Shown piece after piece: positions 45,373 through 53,978 of a DNA stretch of 64,000 nucleotides. The notes below the pieces were generated by a model. That model did no database searches, was not told the DNA's origin, and was given only the letters and a program-made list of their open reading frames with translations. Both the position numbers and the translations under genes were made by a program. Each line of letters starts with the position of its first letter. The first letter of the stretch is position 1. The DNA comes from Bacillus sp. S/N-304-OC-R1 (GTDB lineage Bacteria > Bacillota > Bacilli > Bacillales > Cytobacillaceae), in the NCBI RefSeq assembly GCF_019749375.1, contig NZ_JACWFE010000005.1, positions 1 to 64,000 of the forward strand. Direction: 5' to 3'.

Positions 45373-45987
45373 GTGAAAACATTATTGCTGACTGGTTTTG
45401 AACCTTTTTTACATTTTTCTATTAACCCAACGATGCGTATTGTTCAGGATTTAAATGGGCAGCAGGTAGGAGATTACAAGATTCATAGTGAGGTATTATC
45501 TGTAGATTTTAAGAAATCTGGGAATCAGATTATAGAACATTTAAAGAATATTGAACCAGATGCAGTTATTTCTTTAGGACTGGCTGGTGGACGCTACAAA
45601 ATTACACCTGAACGTATAGCGATAAATATAAATGACGGAGAGGCAGATAACAGCGGCAATACTCCGGTTGATGAGGTTATTCAGCAGGAAGGACCAGATG
45701 GCTATATGAGTACTCTTCCAATCAGTGCAATGGTGGGTAGGCTGATTGAGGAAGGACTCCCGGCAGAAATATCAAATACTGCCGGGACGTATTTATGCAA
45801 CCATGTTATGTATCAAAGCCTGCATTTTGCGAGCACACATAATAAACAAATTCCTGCTGGCTTTATCCATATTCCTGCTTCACATGAGTTAGCAATTCAG
45901 CATGGGAAGATTCCAAGCTGGTCTCATGAGGATTTGAAAAAAGCGGCTCTAACTTGCATAAAAGTTTTATCTGAACAAAAATATTAA
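45373..45987 (+). CDS. pcp: pyrrolidone-carboxylate peptidase
   Basis: A 204-residue cysteine peptidase (family C15) that removes N-terminal pyroglutamate from peptides. Marks are LTGFEPFLHFSINPT, the catalytic Glu in PERIAININD, the catalytic Cys in NTAGTYLCNHVMYQSLH and the catalytic His in GFIHIPASHE. Length equals the family norm. It starts at GTG after AGAGGAGGA. Single gene with its own strong terminator. Confidence 0.93.
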   Translation: MKTLLLTGFEPFLHFSINPTMRIVQDLNGQQVGDYKIHSEVLSVDFKKSGNQIIEHLKNIEPDAVISLGLAGGRYKITPERIAININDGEADNSGNTPVDEVIQQEGPDGYMSTLPISAMVGRLIEEGLPAEISNTAGTYLCNHVMYQSLHFASTHNKQIPAGFIHIPASHELAIQHGKIPSWSHEDLKKAALTCIKVLSEQKY

Positions 45988-45994
45988 TTTGGAT

Positions 45995-46032
45995 AAATGG
46001 GGGTGTCATGAGCTTGAATGGCACCCCCATTT
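45995..46032 (+). terminator. terminator after pcp
   Basis: AAATGGGGGTG (45995-46005) and CACCCCCATTT (46022-46032) form a perfect 11-bp stem. The following gap to 46269 has a likely -10 TATAAT near 46180 and no gene. Confidence 0.75.
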
Positions 46033-46269
46033 ATATTGGAGTTTTTAAGTGAATCTCTTTTTTGAAATAGTAATTTATAGTAATGAAATTGGAGTGGTTA
46101 TTACAATTTATTGCAATATTTAATAGATTATGAATAGTTTTAATAAAAATAATAGTATTGTAGTATATCAAAAAACACCGTATAATATTTTTATAGAAAG
46201 ACAAGTGTCTTTATAGAGTGGAATTTCGGTAAATGCGATAAGAATATACAGAATAATGGAGGAACATCT

Positions 46270-47508
46270 ATGAAAAGCTTGCTAATCAAGTGGAGCAGAT
46301 TAGGCCTAGTAAAACAAATCATCATAGGTTTGATAATTGGCATTGCTCTAGCTTTAACAATCCCTGAAGCGGCAAAACCGATTGTTATTTTTGGCTCTTT
46401 ATTTGTTGGTGCTTTGAAAGCTATTGCACCTGTACTCGTACTCTTTTTGGTTATGTCAGCAATTGCTCAGCACAAAAGTGGTCACAAGACGAACATGAAA
46501 TCCGTTATCATACTTTATCTTTTAGGTACTTTTTTGGCTGGATTGATCGCTGTTGTTGCTAGTTTTATTTTCCCTGTAAACTTAATACTTGTTAAAGGTG
46601 CTGAAGGGGTAACCCCTCCAAGCGGTGTTGTTGAGGTTCTTAAAACATTGCTGTTGAATATTGTGGATAATCCAGTGAAGGCACTATTTAATGCGAATTA
46701 TATCGGTATATTGGCTTGGGCGGTTCTGCTTGGTTTGGCATTAAGAAATGCAGCTGATTCAACAAAAACGTTGATTTCTAATTTCTCCGATGCAGTATCA
46801 AAAATGGTTACTTGGGTGATTAAGTTTGCTCCGCTAGGAATTATGGGACTAGTATTTGAATCCATTACAACAAATGGAGTGGAATCGTTATTAGGCTACG
46901 GAAATTTACTAGGCGTATTAATTGGTTGTATGCTCTTTGTGGCACTAATTGTTAATCCAATCATTGTGTTTGTGTATATTAAACAAAATCCATATCCGCT
47001 CGTGTTTAAATGTATAAAGGAAAGCGGTATAACTGCATTCTTTACACGAAGCTCAGCTTCCAATATCCCTGTTAATATGAAGCTATGTGAAAATCTAGGC
47101 TTGAATAAGGATAGTTATTCAGTATCTATTCCATTAGGCGCAACAATCAATATGGCTGGTGCAGCTGTTACGATTTCTGTTTTAACACTTGCAGCAGTTC
47201 ATACTCTTGGTATCCAAGTGGATCTTCCAACTGCGATCATTCTTAGCGTGTTGTCAGCAGTCTGTGCTTGTGGTGCTTCAGGGGTTGCCGGCGGATCCCT
47301 ACTGCTCATTCCACTAGCTTGCAGCTTATTTGGAATCCCAAATGAAGTGGCTATGCAGGTAGTTGGAGTCGGCTTTATTATCGGAGTTCTGCAAGACTCA
47401 TTTGAAACAGCTCTAAACTCTTCTACAGACGTTTTATTCACCGCAGCAGCTGAATACAAAGAATGGCGTAAAGAAGGGAAATCAATAAATCTTAACAAAA
47501 CAGCTTAA
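46270..47508 (+). CDS. sstT: serine/threonine:sodium symporter SstT
   Basis: 412 residues of the dicarboxylate/amino acid:cation symporter family, with the SstT-specific pattern. Marks are the start [36 protein letters not shown], hairpin serines in [33 protein letters not shown] and [20 protein letters not shown]. It imports serine and threonine with sodium. GGAGG precedes the start. Single gene. Confidence 0.92.
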   Translation: MKSLLIKWSRLGLVKQIIIGLIIGIALALTIPEAAKPIVIFGSLFVGALKAIAPVLVLFLVMSAIAQHKSGHKTNMKSVIILYLLGTFLAGLIAVVASFIFPVNLILVKGAEGVTPPSGVVEVLKTLLLNIVDNPVKALFNANYIGILAWAVLLGLALRNAADSTKTLISNFSDAVSKMVTWVIKFAPLGIMGLVFESITTNGVESLLGYGNLLGVLIGCMLFVALIVNPIIVFVYIKQNPYPLVFKCIKESGITAFFTRSSASNIPVNMKLCENLGLNKDSYSVSIPLGATINMAGAAVTISVLTLAAVHTLGIQVDLPTAIILSVLSAVCACGASGVAGGSLLLIPLACSLFGIPNEVAMQVVGVGFIIGVLQDSFETALNSSTDVLFTAAAEYKEWRKEGKSINLNKTA

Positions 47509-47525
47509 TGAATATGTGATTGAAC

Positions 47526-47561
47526 TGTATCCTAAATGTTAGAAGAAGTCATTAGGATACA
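47526..47561 (+). terminator. weak hairpin after sstT
   Basis: TGTATCCTA (47526-47534) and TAGGATACA (47553-47561) form a perfect 9-bp stem, but only A-rich DNA follows, so it may be a transcript-stabilising hairpin and not a terminator. Confidence 0.4.
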
Positions 47562-47752
47562 TGAAAAAAGGAGTCGCATAAGTTAAAGTGAACTTCAAAA
47601 TCTATATTGCTATATTAATCAACAGATGATATACTTTGTTTGATTAATGTCTTACTGTCATTAATTTTTTCTTTATCATCTAAGTAGAAATAAATTTCTA
47701 ATATAATTTGTAAAATTGTTTTATGGTAAATGGAAGAAATATTGTCTATCCG

Positions 47753-47790
47753 TGGCCTAACTCCTTATTTTTGGAGTTAGGCCATTTTTG
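47753..47790 (+). terminator. strong orphan terminator upstream of MpsC-domain gene
   Basis: TGGCCTAACTCC (47753-47764) and GGAGTTAGGCCA (47773-47784) form a perfect 12-bp stem with an 8-nt loop, then TTTTT. No gene lies in the 190 bp before it. It ends either sstT read-through or a short leader/small RNA. It is 84 bp before the next start codon. Confidence 0.8.
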
Positions 47791-47872
47791 TTTTCTGTTA
47801 AAAATTTTCTTTCATTAGCTATGTTCCAGTATTAGTACAAATTTAAAACGCAATGTAAAGGAGGGACAAATA

Positions 47873-48574
47873 ATGATTAGAAGCGGTAATAAAAATCAAG
47901 AAGATCTCCTCCAGCTAAGCAGCACATTAAGTAAAATGCTTAAACAGAGATTTGGAAAAGGTCCTGAATCATGTTTTGTAACTCTTCATACGGGAAAGCT
48001 GATCGTATATATACGCAATTTTATTACGCCTGCAGAGGAAGTGCTAATTACAACTGAAGAGATGAATTTAGCATATGATTTTCGAACCCTTTTAATGAAC
48101 CATATTGCTAAAGAATTGATTACACACGATGCTTTTAAAGTTCTAGACTTTAATTATGTTTCATTTCATCAAGATTGGGATTATGAAACGAATACGGCTA
48201 TATTGTTATTTGAAGAGGAATCTTTAAGCACGGATTTAGATGTAAAAAACAAACCATATTATTATGAAAAAATGGCTCAACAAATTAAGTATATAAGTGC
48301 AGAATTACACAAGGCACCTCAAGCAATGGAGCTCATGAAGATTAGCCCAAATTTATTGGCTGTTAGATGCAGTGGTGTCATGTTAGAAATTGAAAAAGTA
48401 CTAAATAAAAAAGGGCATCAAGATTTATTACAAGAACGCTCTTGGGAAATCAAAAAAAGTTTTCAAGACAAAAAGGACTCCTTTACCAATATTATTGGCA
48501 AAGAAGTTGAATGCATATACATATTATGGGATTATATAAAAGATCGAAACTTTATATTCTTTTATCTGCAATAA
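47873..48574 (+). CDS. double MpsC-domain (DUF2294) protein
   Basis: 233 residues. The N-terminal half is a clear DUF2294/MpsC domain (LKQRFGKGPESCFVTLHTGK, YIRNFITPAEEVLI). The C-terminal half repeats the fold in weaker form (LAVRCSGVMLEIEKVLNKKG, CIYILWDYIKDRNFIFFYL). MpsC is the small subunit of the MpsABC sodium/membrane-potential system in S. aureus, but no MpsA or MpsB gene is in the window. AAAGGAGGG precedes the ATG. It is paralogous to the gene at 48818. Confidence 0.8.
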   Translation: MIRSGNKNQEDLLQLSSTLSKMLKQRFGKGPESCFVTLHTGKLIVYIRNFITPAEEVLITTEEMNLAYDFRTLLMNHIAKELITHDAFKVLDFNYVSFHQDWDYETNTAILLFEEESLSTDLDVKNKPYYYEKMAQQIKYISAELHKAPQAMELMKISPNLLAVRCSGVMLEIEKVLNKKGHQDLLQERSWEIKKSFQDKKDSFTNIIGKEVECIYILWDYIKDRNFIFFYLQ

Positions 48575-48618
48575 GAAGAATTAGAAAAGCATATTTGGAC
48601 ATTTTGTAAATTATCTTA

Positions 48619-48665
48619 AGCCAATATAAAGCAGACCACCGGCTGCTTATTATATTGGCTTTTTT
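48619..48665 (+). terminator. terminator between the two MpsC-domain genes
   Basis: AGCCAATATA (48619-48628) and TATATTGGCT (48651-48660), with an inner AAGCAG/CTGCTT stem, are followed by TTTTT. The two paralogues are thus separate units. Confidence 0.85.
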
Positions 48666-48817
48666 AAATGGAGTCTTTAAATGGATACCTTACCAGGAAG
48701 TAAGATAATGTATAAAAAAATTGAATGAAAATGGAGATAAATAGTTTATTTATGATAAAGACTATCTAATGGGGACTAAAGAAGGAAAACGTATTGAAAA
48801 GGATTGGGGGTAAAAAG

Positions 48818-49510
48818 ATGGAACATGAGAAGGACAAACTAAATACTATTAGCAGTTTTACAAGCAAGTTATTGCGAAAGAATTTTGGAAAAGGGCCACA
48901 ATCCTGTCAGTCAACACTAACAAAAAATCACCTAGTCATATATATTCGCGGCTTCATTTCTCCAATGGAAGAAGTGTTAATAAAGCAGGGGCAAAGAAAT
49001 CAAGTCGAAAAGGCACGGACTGTTATATTAAATTATTTATTAAATGAGTTAAAGGGTGTTATCGAGTTAACACTGGATCAGGAAGTAAAACGGGTGTACC
49101 ATGATTGGAATTTTCCGAATAACTCAGGTGTTATTATGCTTGTTTTAGACGAAGAAACGAATGGAGGAGCAACAGATTCCAATTTTCAGGAATTAGAAGC
49201 AGAAGTAGCTCGAATTAGTAAATTAGTACAAAAAGTTCCAGATAAAATCTTTGTGTATCCAATGTCCTCTACCATCTACTTAGTAGAACGGGTGGGCATA
49301 TTAATGATGATCGAAAAAGCATTAGTACAAAAAGGATTTGCTGAAGAACTGAAAATAACAAAAGATGAATTAGAAAAGGAATATTTTCACCGCCAGGGGA
49401 GATTTAGTGAAATATTCAATAAAAGGGTTCGAGATATATTTATTGATTGGGATATACACGGTGATCGATCTTTAATGACCTTTATTCTGAAAGATAATAA
49501 TTTAAATTAA
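48818..49510 (+). CDS. double MpsC-domain (DUF2294) protein, second copy
   Basis: 230 residues with the same two-domain layout as its neighbour: LLRKNFGKGPQSCQSTL, YIRGFISPMEEVLIKQGQ and a C-terminal half with VERVGILMMIEKALVQKGF and VRDIFIDWDIHGDRSLMTF. The GGGGG stretch fits ATG 48818; an in-frame TTG at 48794 is less likely. Tandem duplication and divergence is evident. Role unknown; a soluble regulator or partner in ion or inorganic-carbon handling is inferred from MpsC only. Confidence 0.8.
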   Translation: MEHEKDKLNTISSFTSKLLRKNFGKGPQSCQSTLTKNHLVIYIRGFISPMEEVLIKQGQRNQVEKARTVILNYLLNELKGVIELTLDQEVKRVYHDWNFPNNSGVIMLVLDEETNGGATDSNFQELEAEVARISKLVQKVPDKIFVYPMSSTIYLVERVGILMMIEKALVQKGFAEELKITKDELEKEYFHRQGRFSEIFNKRVRDIFIDWDIHGDRSLMTFILKDNNLN

Positions 49511-49549
49511 TTTTTTATAATGCAGCCGGTTAAGCCATATACCAGAAAA

Positions 49550-49574
49550 AAAGACCGTCCTAGGACGATCTTTT
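49550..49574. terminator. convergent terminator
   Basis: AAAGACCGTCC and GGACGATCTTT form a near-perfect stem flanked by A and T runs, serving both the MpsC-domain gene and the facing kinase gene. Confidence 0.7.
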
Positions 49575-49586
49575 AAAAAAATTTGG

Positions 49587-50912
49587 TTAAAAATATTCCT
49601 TAACCTGGTTGTTATTTACTGCTAGAGTGAGGTCTTTTTGGGCCCCTTTTACCGTAATAGTTGCCTTTGTTCCTTTACCGACTTCACTTTCAAATGTTAG
49701 GGATCCGCCAATTGCTTCAATCAGACGGAAGGTGACCATTAAACCAAGACCAGTTCCTTCCGTTTTGGTTGTATAAAAAGCTTTTCCTATTTTTTGAAGA
49801 TGCTCCTTAGACATTCCTGATCCGGTATCAATCACTTCAATGATGACTTGCCCTTTCTTATGATTAAAGCTGGCAAGCACGCTTACATTTCCTTTATCCG
49901 TAGCTTCAATAGCATTTTTAATGATATTTAGGAGCGCTTGCTTAAACTTTAAAGGATCACCCTCTATATATACTTCCTTATCTATTTGGCTATTTAGCTC
50001 AATTCCTTTTATATTTGCATATGAGTTCATCAAAAGAATCGTTTCTTTAATTCCGATGCTCGCATTAAAACTTTCAAATCTCTCCGTCAATTGAGGCTTA
50101 GCAAAATTTAAATAATCAGAAATAATCGTTTCTGCTCGATCCAGCTCGTTAATAGCGGTATTCATATAATTCTGTGTAGTTGGGTCCACTTTGCTTTTTG
50201 TCAGTTGGATAAAACCTCTAACAACTGTAAGCGGATTTCGAATTTCATGGGCAATAGAAGCCGCTAACTCACTAACAATGTTTAATTTTTCTGCTTTATG
50301 TATTTCTTCCACAAGGTTTAATCTGTTCAGCTTACTCTCAGTAAAATATGTATAAATAAGAAAACAAAGAATATAAGAAATGGCTGTTTGGAATAATAGT
50401 TCAGAATTAATAATAGAACTTGATAATCCAACAAGATGGAAATGAATGTTTATAGATATTATGACTAAAGCAAAGATTAAAATCGAAGAAATAAAACTAA
50501 CTAAATATTTTTTCACTATACTTAATTTATGAAATATTGGTCGGAATAAAATAAATGCTGCAAAAAGAATGATTGAACTAATGAAAACATTTAAGGAAGC
50601 TGCCGAACCGCCTAAAAAGAATCGATAGCTTACTAATAATATTCCGCAAATTGTCCCCGAGATAGGTCCCATATATAGAATACAAATTACAAAAGGAAAG
50701 TAACGTAAATCCCATATAAAAGTTCCACCATATGAAGCATGAATAATAGGGAACTCCATGCTTAAAATGGATGCAGCCCCAAAACAAATACCTGCTAAAA
50801 CCTTGTAAAACTTTTTATTCGGATTTGAAAAGATCCATTGATAAAAATAAATAGGACTTAATACAATAAGTAAATTTACAAAGATGTCTTTAATCAAAGA
50901 TGTAGGTTCCAA
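49587..50912 (-). CDS. KinB-like sporulation-type sensor histidine kinase
   Basis: 441 residues starting at TTG with AAGGAGGG 8 nt upstream. The first ~200 residues hold about six helices of the 5TMR-LYT type. They are followed by the H-box IAHEIRNPLTVVRGFIQLTK, a P-rich loop with FAKPQ, N-box NIIKNAIEAT, G1 DTGSGMS, F-box IGKAFYTTK and G2 GTGLGLMV. H-box style and topology match KinB and related kinases feeding the Spo0F/Spo0A phosphorelay. No response regulator gene is adjacent, as expected for phosphorelay kinases. Confidence 0.8.
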   Translation of the reverse strand: MEPTSLIKDIFVNLLIVLSPIYFYQWIFSNPNKKFYKVLAGICFGAASILSMEFPIIHASYGGTFIWDLRYFPFVICILYMGPISGTICGILLVSYRFFLGGSAASLNVFISSIILFAAFILFRPIFHKLSIVKKYLVSFISSILIFALVIISINIHFHLVGLSSSIINSELLFQTAISYILCFLIYTYFTESKLNRLNLVEEIHKAEKLNIVSELAASIAHEIRNPLTVVRGFIQLTKSKVDPTTQNYMNTAINELDRAETIISDYLNFAKPQLTERFESFNASIGIKETILLMNSYANIKGIELNSQIDKEVYIEGDPLKFKQALLNIIKNAIEATDKGNVSVLASFNHKKGQVIIEVIDTGSGMSKEHLQKIGKAFYTTKTEGTGLGLMVTFRLIEAIGGSLTFESEVGKGTKATITVKGAQKDLTLAVNNNQVKEYF

Positions 50913-50950
50913 ATATAATTCCCTCCTTTCAAAATAGGCTTTAATAAAAA

Positions 50951-50998
50951 TAAAAAAGCCAAATAAGAGCAGAAAAATCTGCGACTTATCCTGGCTTT
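50951..50998 (-). terminator. terminator upstream of the kinase gene, minus direction
   Basis: On the minus strand AAAGCCA...ATAAG...GCAGA pairs with TCTGC...CTTAT...TGGCTTT, followed by TTTTATTTTTATT. It lies 40 bp before the kinase start, in its own direction. It therefore either attenuates the kinase transcript or ends a short upstream RNA. Further up, ATAGCC/GGCTAT (51162-51179) forms another small palindrome. The gap 50999-51304 is otherwise A/T-rich. Confidence 0.65.
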
Positions 50999-51304
50999 AA
51001 AATCTAGCTTTTGCTACTAGAGTATCATAACCACTTATAATTATTTTCATTTTCTATTTGAAAGAGACCTGGGCATCGAATCCCTGTATCCAATTAATAT
51101 ATTACTTGTTATACATTCTCTTTACAACAATAAATAGCGCTTTTATAGGTTTTATAGGAAAATAGCCTGTATCGGCTATATCGAATAACTGTAAAGAAAT
51201 ACAAAAAAAAATTTTTAATTAATTCAGAATTTTTAATAAATAATGGTAAAATATATATAATACATGTCATCTCGTTCAATAATAAGGGCGAAGGGAGAAT
51301 GAAA

Positions 51305-52312
51305 ATGAAGAGGTTTTTATGGGGGATCGTATGGCTGGTAATCTCGGGCGTACTAGTTGCCTGCTCGAATCAAACGAATGCAAATGAGACAACCGAAATC
51401 AATGAATTAAAAAAGCAAATAGAGCAGCTATCAATGGAAAACAAAGCTTTGCAAATAACGATGGAGCAGCAAAAGAAATTCATTGAAGAAAATATAAACA
51501 ATAACTCTTCTGTTATTCTCAAAAAAGACATCCAAACATATCCACAATCATTATTTAAAGAGGCGGCTTTTGATATCAATGATGATGGAAAGGAAGAAAT
51601 AATTGAACTATATGTAAATGCAGAAAAAATGGAAGATGGCATGTTTGCGTGGGATGATGGGCAGACATGGCTGTTGGTCGTAAAGGATGGGGAGGATACT
51701 TATCCGCTATTTGATGATTTTGTTCAGTTAGGATCAATCGATTTTAGTACGGCCAAGTTTGATGGAAAACCTGGTATTGTGATGCTAGAGACTGGTCATG
51801 GAGATAAATCAATCCACAAAATTGCATACAATCAAAACGAAAAAGGATTTGTGAGGGAAACTATTTATAAAATAGAAAATTCCTTTCAGCACTATACTCA
51901 GCCAGCGTCCTATGCCTTTTTCAAGGACGCTTATGAATTAATGCAACTAGCTTTTACAGAAAAGGCAGCAAGGGCTTTAGATGAAAATGAGGATAAACTT
52001 AAGGAACTTAGAGATCGTGCTGAGATCTTTAATCCTATTGAAGTTAATCTTTGGAATGCACAGCGATTGTTTGAAACCGCCGGTGAGCTGAATCCCGAAT
52101 TAAGTGTTTCCGTAGAAAGAGTAATTGATTTGCTTAATGACATGGTAAGAGAACAGCCTACAGAAGGACAATTGAAAGTGTTAAGGAGTATTTGTGATGT
52201 ATTCAAAGAAAATGAAAGCAGTCAATTGATAATTGAAGAAGAAAATCAAATCCATCCTGACATTATGGCTAAGTTTGAAAAAATTAAATTCATTCTTAAT
52301 GAGGGAAAGTGA
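51305..52312 (+). CDS. uncharacterised lipoprotein with coiled coil and EF-hand-like loop
   Basis: 335 residues with lipobox VLVAC, so exported and lipid-anchored. A short coiled coil (INELKKQIEQLSMENKALQI) follows. A domain with DINDDGKEEIIELYV, an FG-GAP/EF-hand-like calcium loop, lies near 95. The C-terminal half is helical. AGGGAG is 7 nt before ATG 51305 but 1 nt before ATG 51299, so the former is chosen. Function unknown; similar lipoproteins in Bacillus are uncharacterised. Single gene. Confidence 0.75.
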   Translation: MKRFLWGIVWLVISGVLVACSNQTNANETTEINELKKQIEQLSMENKALQITMEQQKKFIEENINNNSSVILKKDIQTYPQSLFKEAAFDINDDGKEEIIELYVNAEKMEDGMFAWDDGQTWLLVVKDGEDTYPLFDDFVQLGSIDFSTAKFDGKPGIVMLETGHGDKSIHKIAYNQNEKGFVRETIYKIENSFQHYTQPASYAFFKDAYELMQLAFTEKAARALDENEDKLKELRDRAEIFNPIEVNLWNAQRLFETAGELNPELSVSVERVIDLLNDMVREQPTEGQLKVLRSICDVFKENESSQLIIEEENQIHPDIMAKFEKIKFILNEGK

Positions 52313-52321
52313 CCTTTGTAA

Positions 52322-52347
52322 AAAGCCCATCCGAAAGAATGGGCTTT
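52322..52347. terminator. terminator after lipoprotein gene
   Basis: AAAGCCCAT (52322-52330) and ATGGGCTTT (52339-52347) form a perfect 9-bp stem between convergent genes. Confidence 0.75.
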
Positions 52348-52385
52348 ACAAGTATATTTGAAAATCAAGGATTAGCAAATTGCAT

Positions 52386-53255
52386 TTATATAAAAAACTG
52401 CTCAATTTCTTCAATGATGATCTTCAAATTATTCTCATTTTGAAAGTGGCTTGCATTTTGTAATGTGATGGCTTTGGATAATGAAGGAAAGATGTTCTTT
52501 GCCCTTGGTATGACTTCTTTTGCTGGAAAAAACACATCATGCTCAGCTGCAAAAATTAAAGTAGGAGCATGGAAATTTTCTAATTCTTCTTTTGTAGCGT
52601 AGCTTGGAAAAGCAGTTTCCAGTTTAACATAGTCGTAAACATACTTGATCTGTAATAGCAATTCAGGCTCTATGTTTGTATCAAACATTTCCTTACTCGC
52701 TCTTACTAAATTTCTTTCATTCGGAAATAATTTATATAAAGCAAGAGGGATAAGGATTTTCTTCATCATATTTGAAATTTTCCCGCCAGCGATTGCAGAC
52801 GGTACAAGAAAAACTGCCTTTTCTATACGTTCTGGTGCATAGGCAGCTAATCTAATCAGAATACCGCCTCCATAGGATGGGCCAATAAAATTTGCTTTTT
52901 TAATGCCAATACCATCCATAAAATCACAAACCCACTGAGCATATTCATTTGACTTTGGATTGAGGCGAACTTCATCACTTTTTCCTGGATGACCGATTGT
53001 ATCTGGCGCGAAAATTTGGTAATGCTTCGCCAGTGGTTCAAACCATTTTAATGTAATAGGGTTTACGACATTTCCCCCGTGAAAGCAAATTAGAGGTTCT
53101 GCCCCCTGATTCCCTCCAACAAGAATATGAGTTTTCCCAAAGCGAGTGTCAACATACTTACTTTCAAATATAGTGTTAAGCCCGTCCGTCATCTTATCAT
53201 AAATCTCAAGGATTTTCTTTTTGCCCTCTGGATCTTTATAAATGGTTTTCATCAT
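52386..53255 (-). CDS. alpha/beta hydrolase
   Basis: 289 residues with the alpha/beta hydrolase core: CFHGGNVVNPIT oxyanion region, DTIGHPGKSDE, nucleophile elbow GPSYGGGILIRLAAY (Ser in GxSxGG), the acid in FAAEHDVFFPAKEV and the catalytic His in NASHFQNEN. GGAGG lies 5 nt before ATG 53255 and this start overlaps the TetR gene end by 20 bp, so the two are co-translated. The substrate is unknown and probably linked to the TetR ligand. Confidence 0.82.
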   Translation of the reverse strand: MMKTIYKDPEGKKKILEIYDKMTDGLNTIFESKYVDTRFGKTHILVGGNQGAEPLICFHGGNVVNPITLKWFEPLAKHYQIFAPDTIGHPGKSDEVRLNPKSNEYAQWVCDFMDGIGIKKANFIGPSYGGGILIRLAAYAPERIEKAVFLVPSAIAGGKISNMMKKILIPLALYKLFPNERNLVRASKEMFDTNIEPELLLQIKYVYDYVKLETAFPSYATKEELENFHAPTLIFAAEHDVFFPAKEVIPRAKNIFPSLSKAITLQNASHFQNENNLKIIIEEIEQFFI

Positions 53256-53844
53256 GTTTTCCTCCATTGAAAAGGGTATTGGCAAGGCTCTCTATTAAAA
53301 ATCTAATGACTCCGTCAAAATGGTTATGACCAATTTCATTTTTATGAAGCAGTGTAAAGAAAATCGTTTTTAATGCAGATGAAACAAATCCACTGTCACA
53401 CTTGATGTTAAAGTGCTCTAGAAGGATTGAAATATCATCCTGATCCTTTATTAAGTGGCTTTTTATTTCATTCTCAGGAAGCTTCTTAAGTATTTGCTCA
53501 TAAACGCCATTTTGCAGGTCCAAAATCCATGGATTCTTTTCTATTTCCGAAAAAATAGCATGTATGGCAGAAATAAATTTTTGTTTTGGAGGGTCAGTTG
53601 ATGCCTGTAATGTATCAAAAACCTTCGTTTTTACACGCCTATCGATTCGTTCCAGCACCTTAAAAAAGAGAAGTTCTTTGGATGGATAAAATAAGTAAAA
53701 TCCACCTTTTGAAATGCCAACTCTTTTGACTAGTTCATCTACTGTTGATTTTTTATATCCATAAATAGACCAGCATTCCTCCGCGGTGTCTAAAAGTTTC
53801 TCATTAATTGCTTTCTTTTCCTCTTCACTAAACCCCTTTGCCAT
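53236..53844 (-). CDS. TetR/AcrR-family regulator
   Basis: 202 residues with an N-terminal helix-turn-helix (STVDELVKRVGISKGGFYLFY) and a helical ligand domain. It is the first gene of a two-gene operon with the overlapping alpha/beta hydrolase, and probably represses its own operon until a ligand binds. Confidence 0.88.
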   Translation of the reverse strand: MAKGFSEEEKKAINEKLLDTAEECWSIYGYKKSTVDELVKRVGISKGGFYLFYPSKELLFFKVLERIDRRVKTKVFDTLQASTDPPKQKFISAIHAIFSEIEKNPWILDLQNGVYEQILKKLPENEIKSHLIKDQDDISILLEHFNIKCDSGFVSSALKTIFFTLLHKNEIGHNHFDGVIRFLIESLANTLFNGGKHDENHL

Positions 53845-53978
53845 AGCTTCACCTCATTTGTGTGACTAAAATTTAAAAAACGGTCATATAAATAGTAAAA
53901 GATTCCATGAAAAAATACAATCAATTTTTATAAAAATTAAGAATTTATAATTAGTCAAAAAAAGATGAATATAACGGT

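Noticed and set aside
47731-47781. Leader peptide MEEILSIRGLTPYFWS before the MpsC-domain gene
   Set aside because: It has no ribosome binding site, and most of it is simply the terminator stem read as codons.
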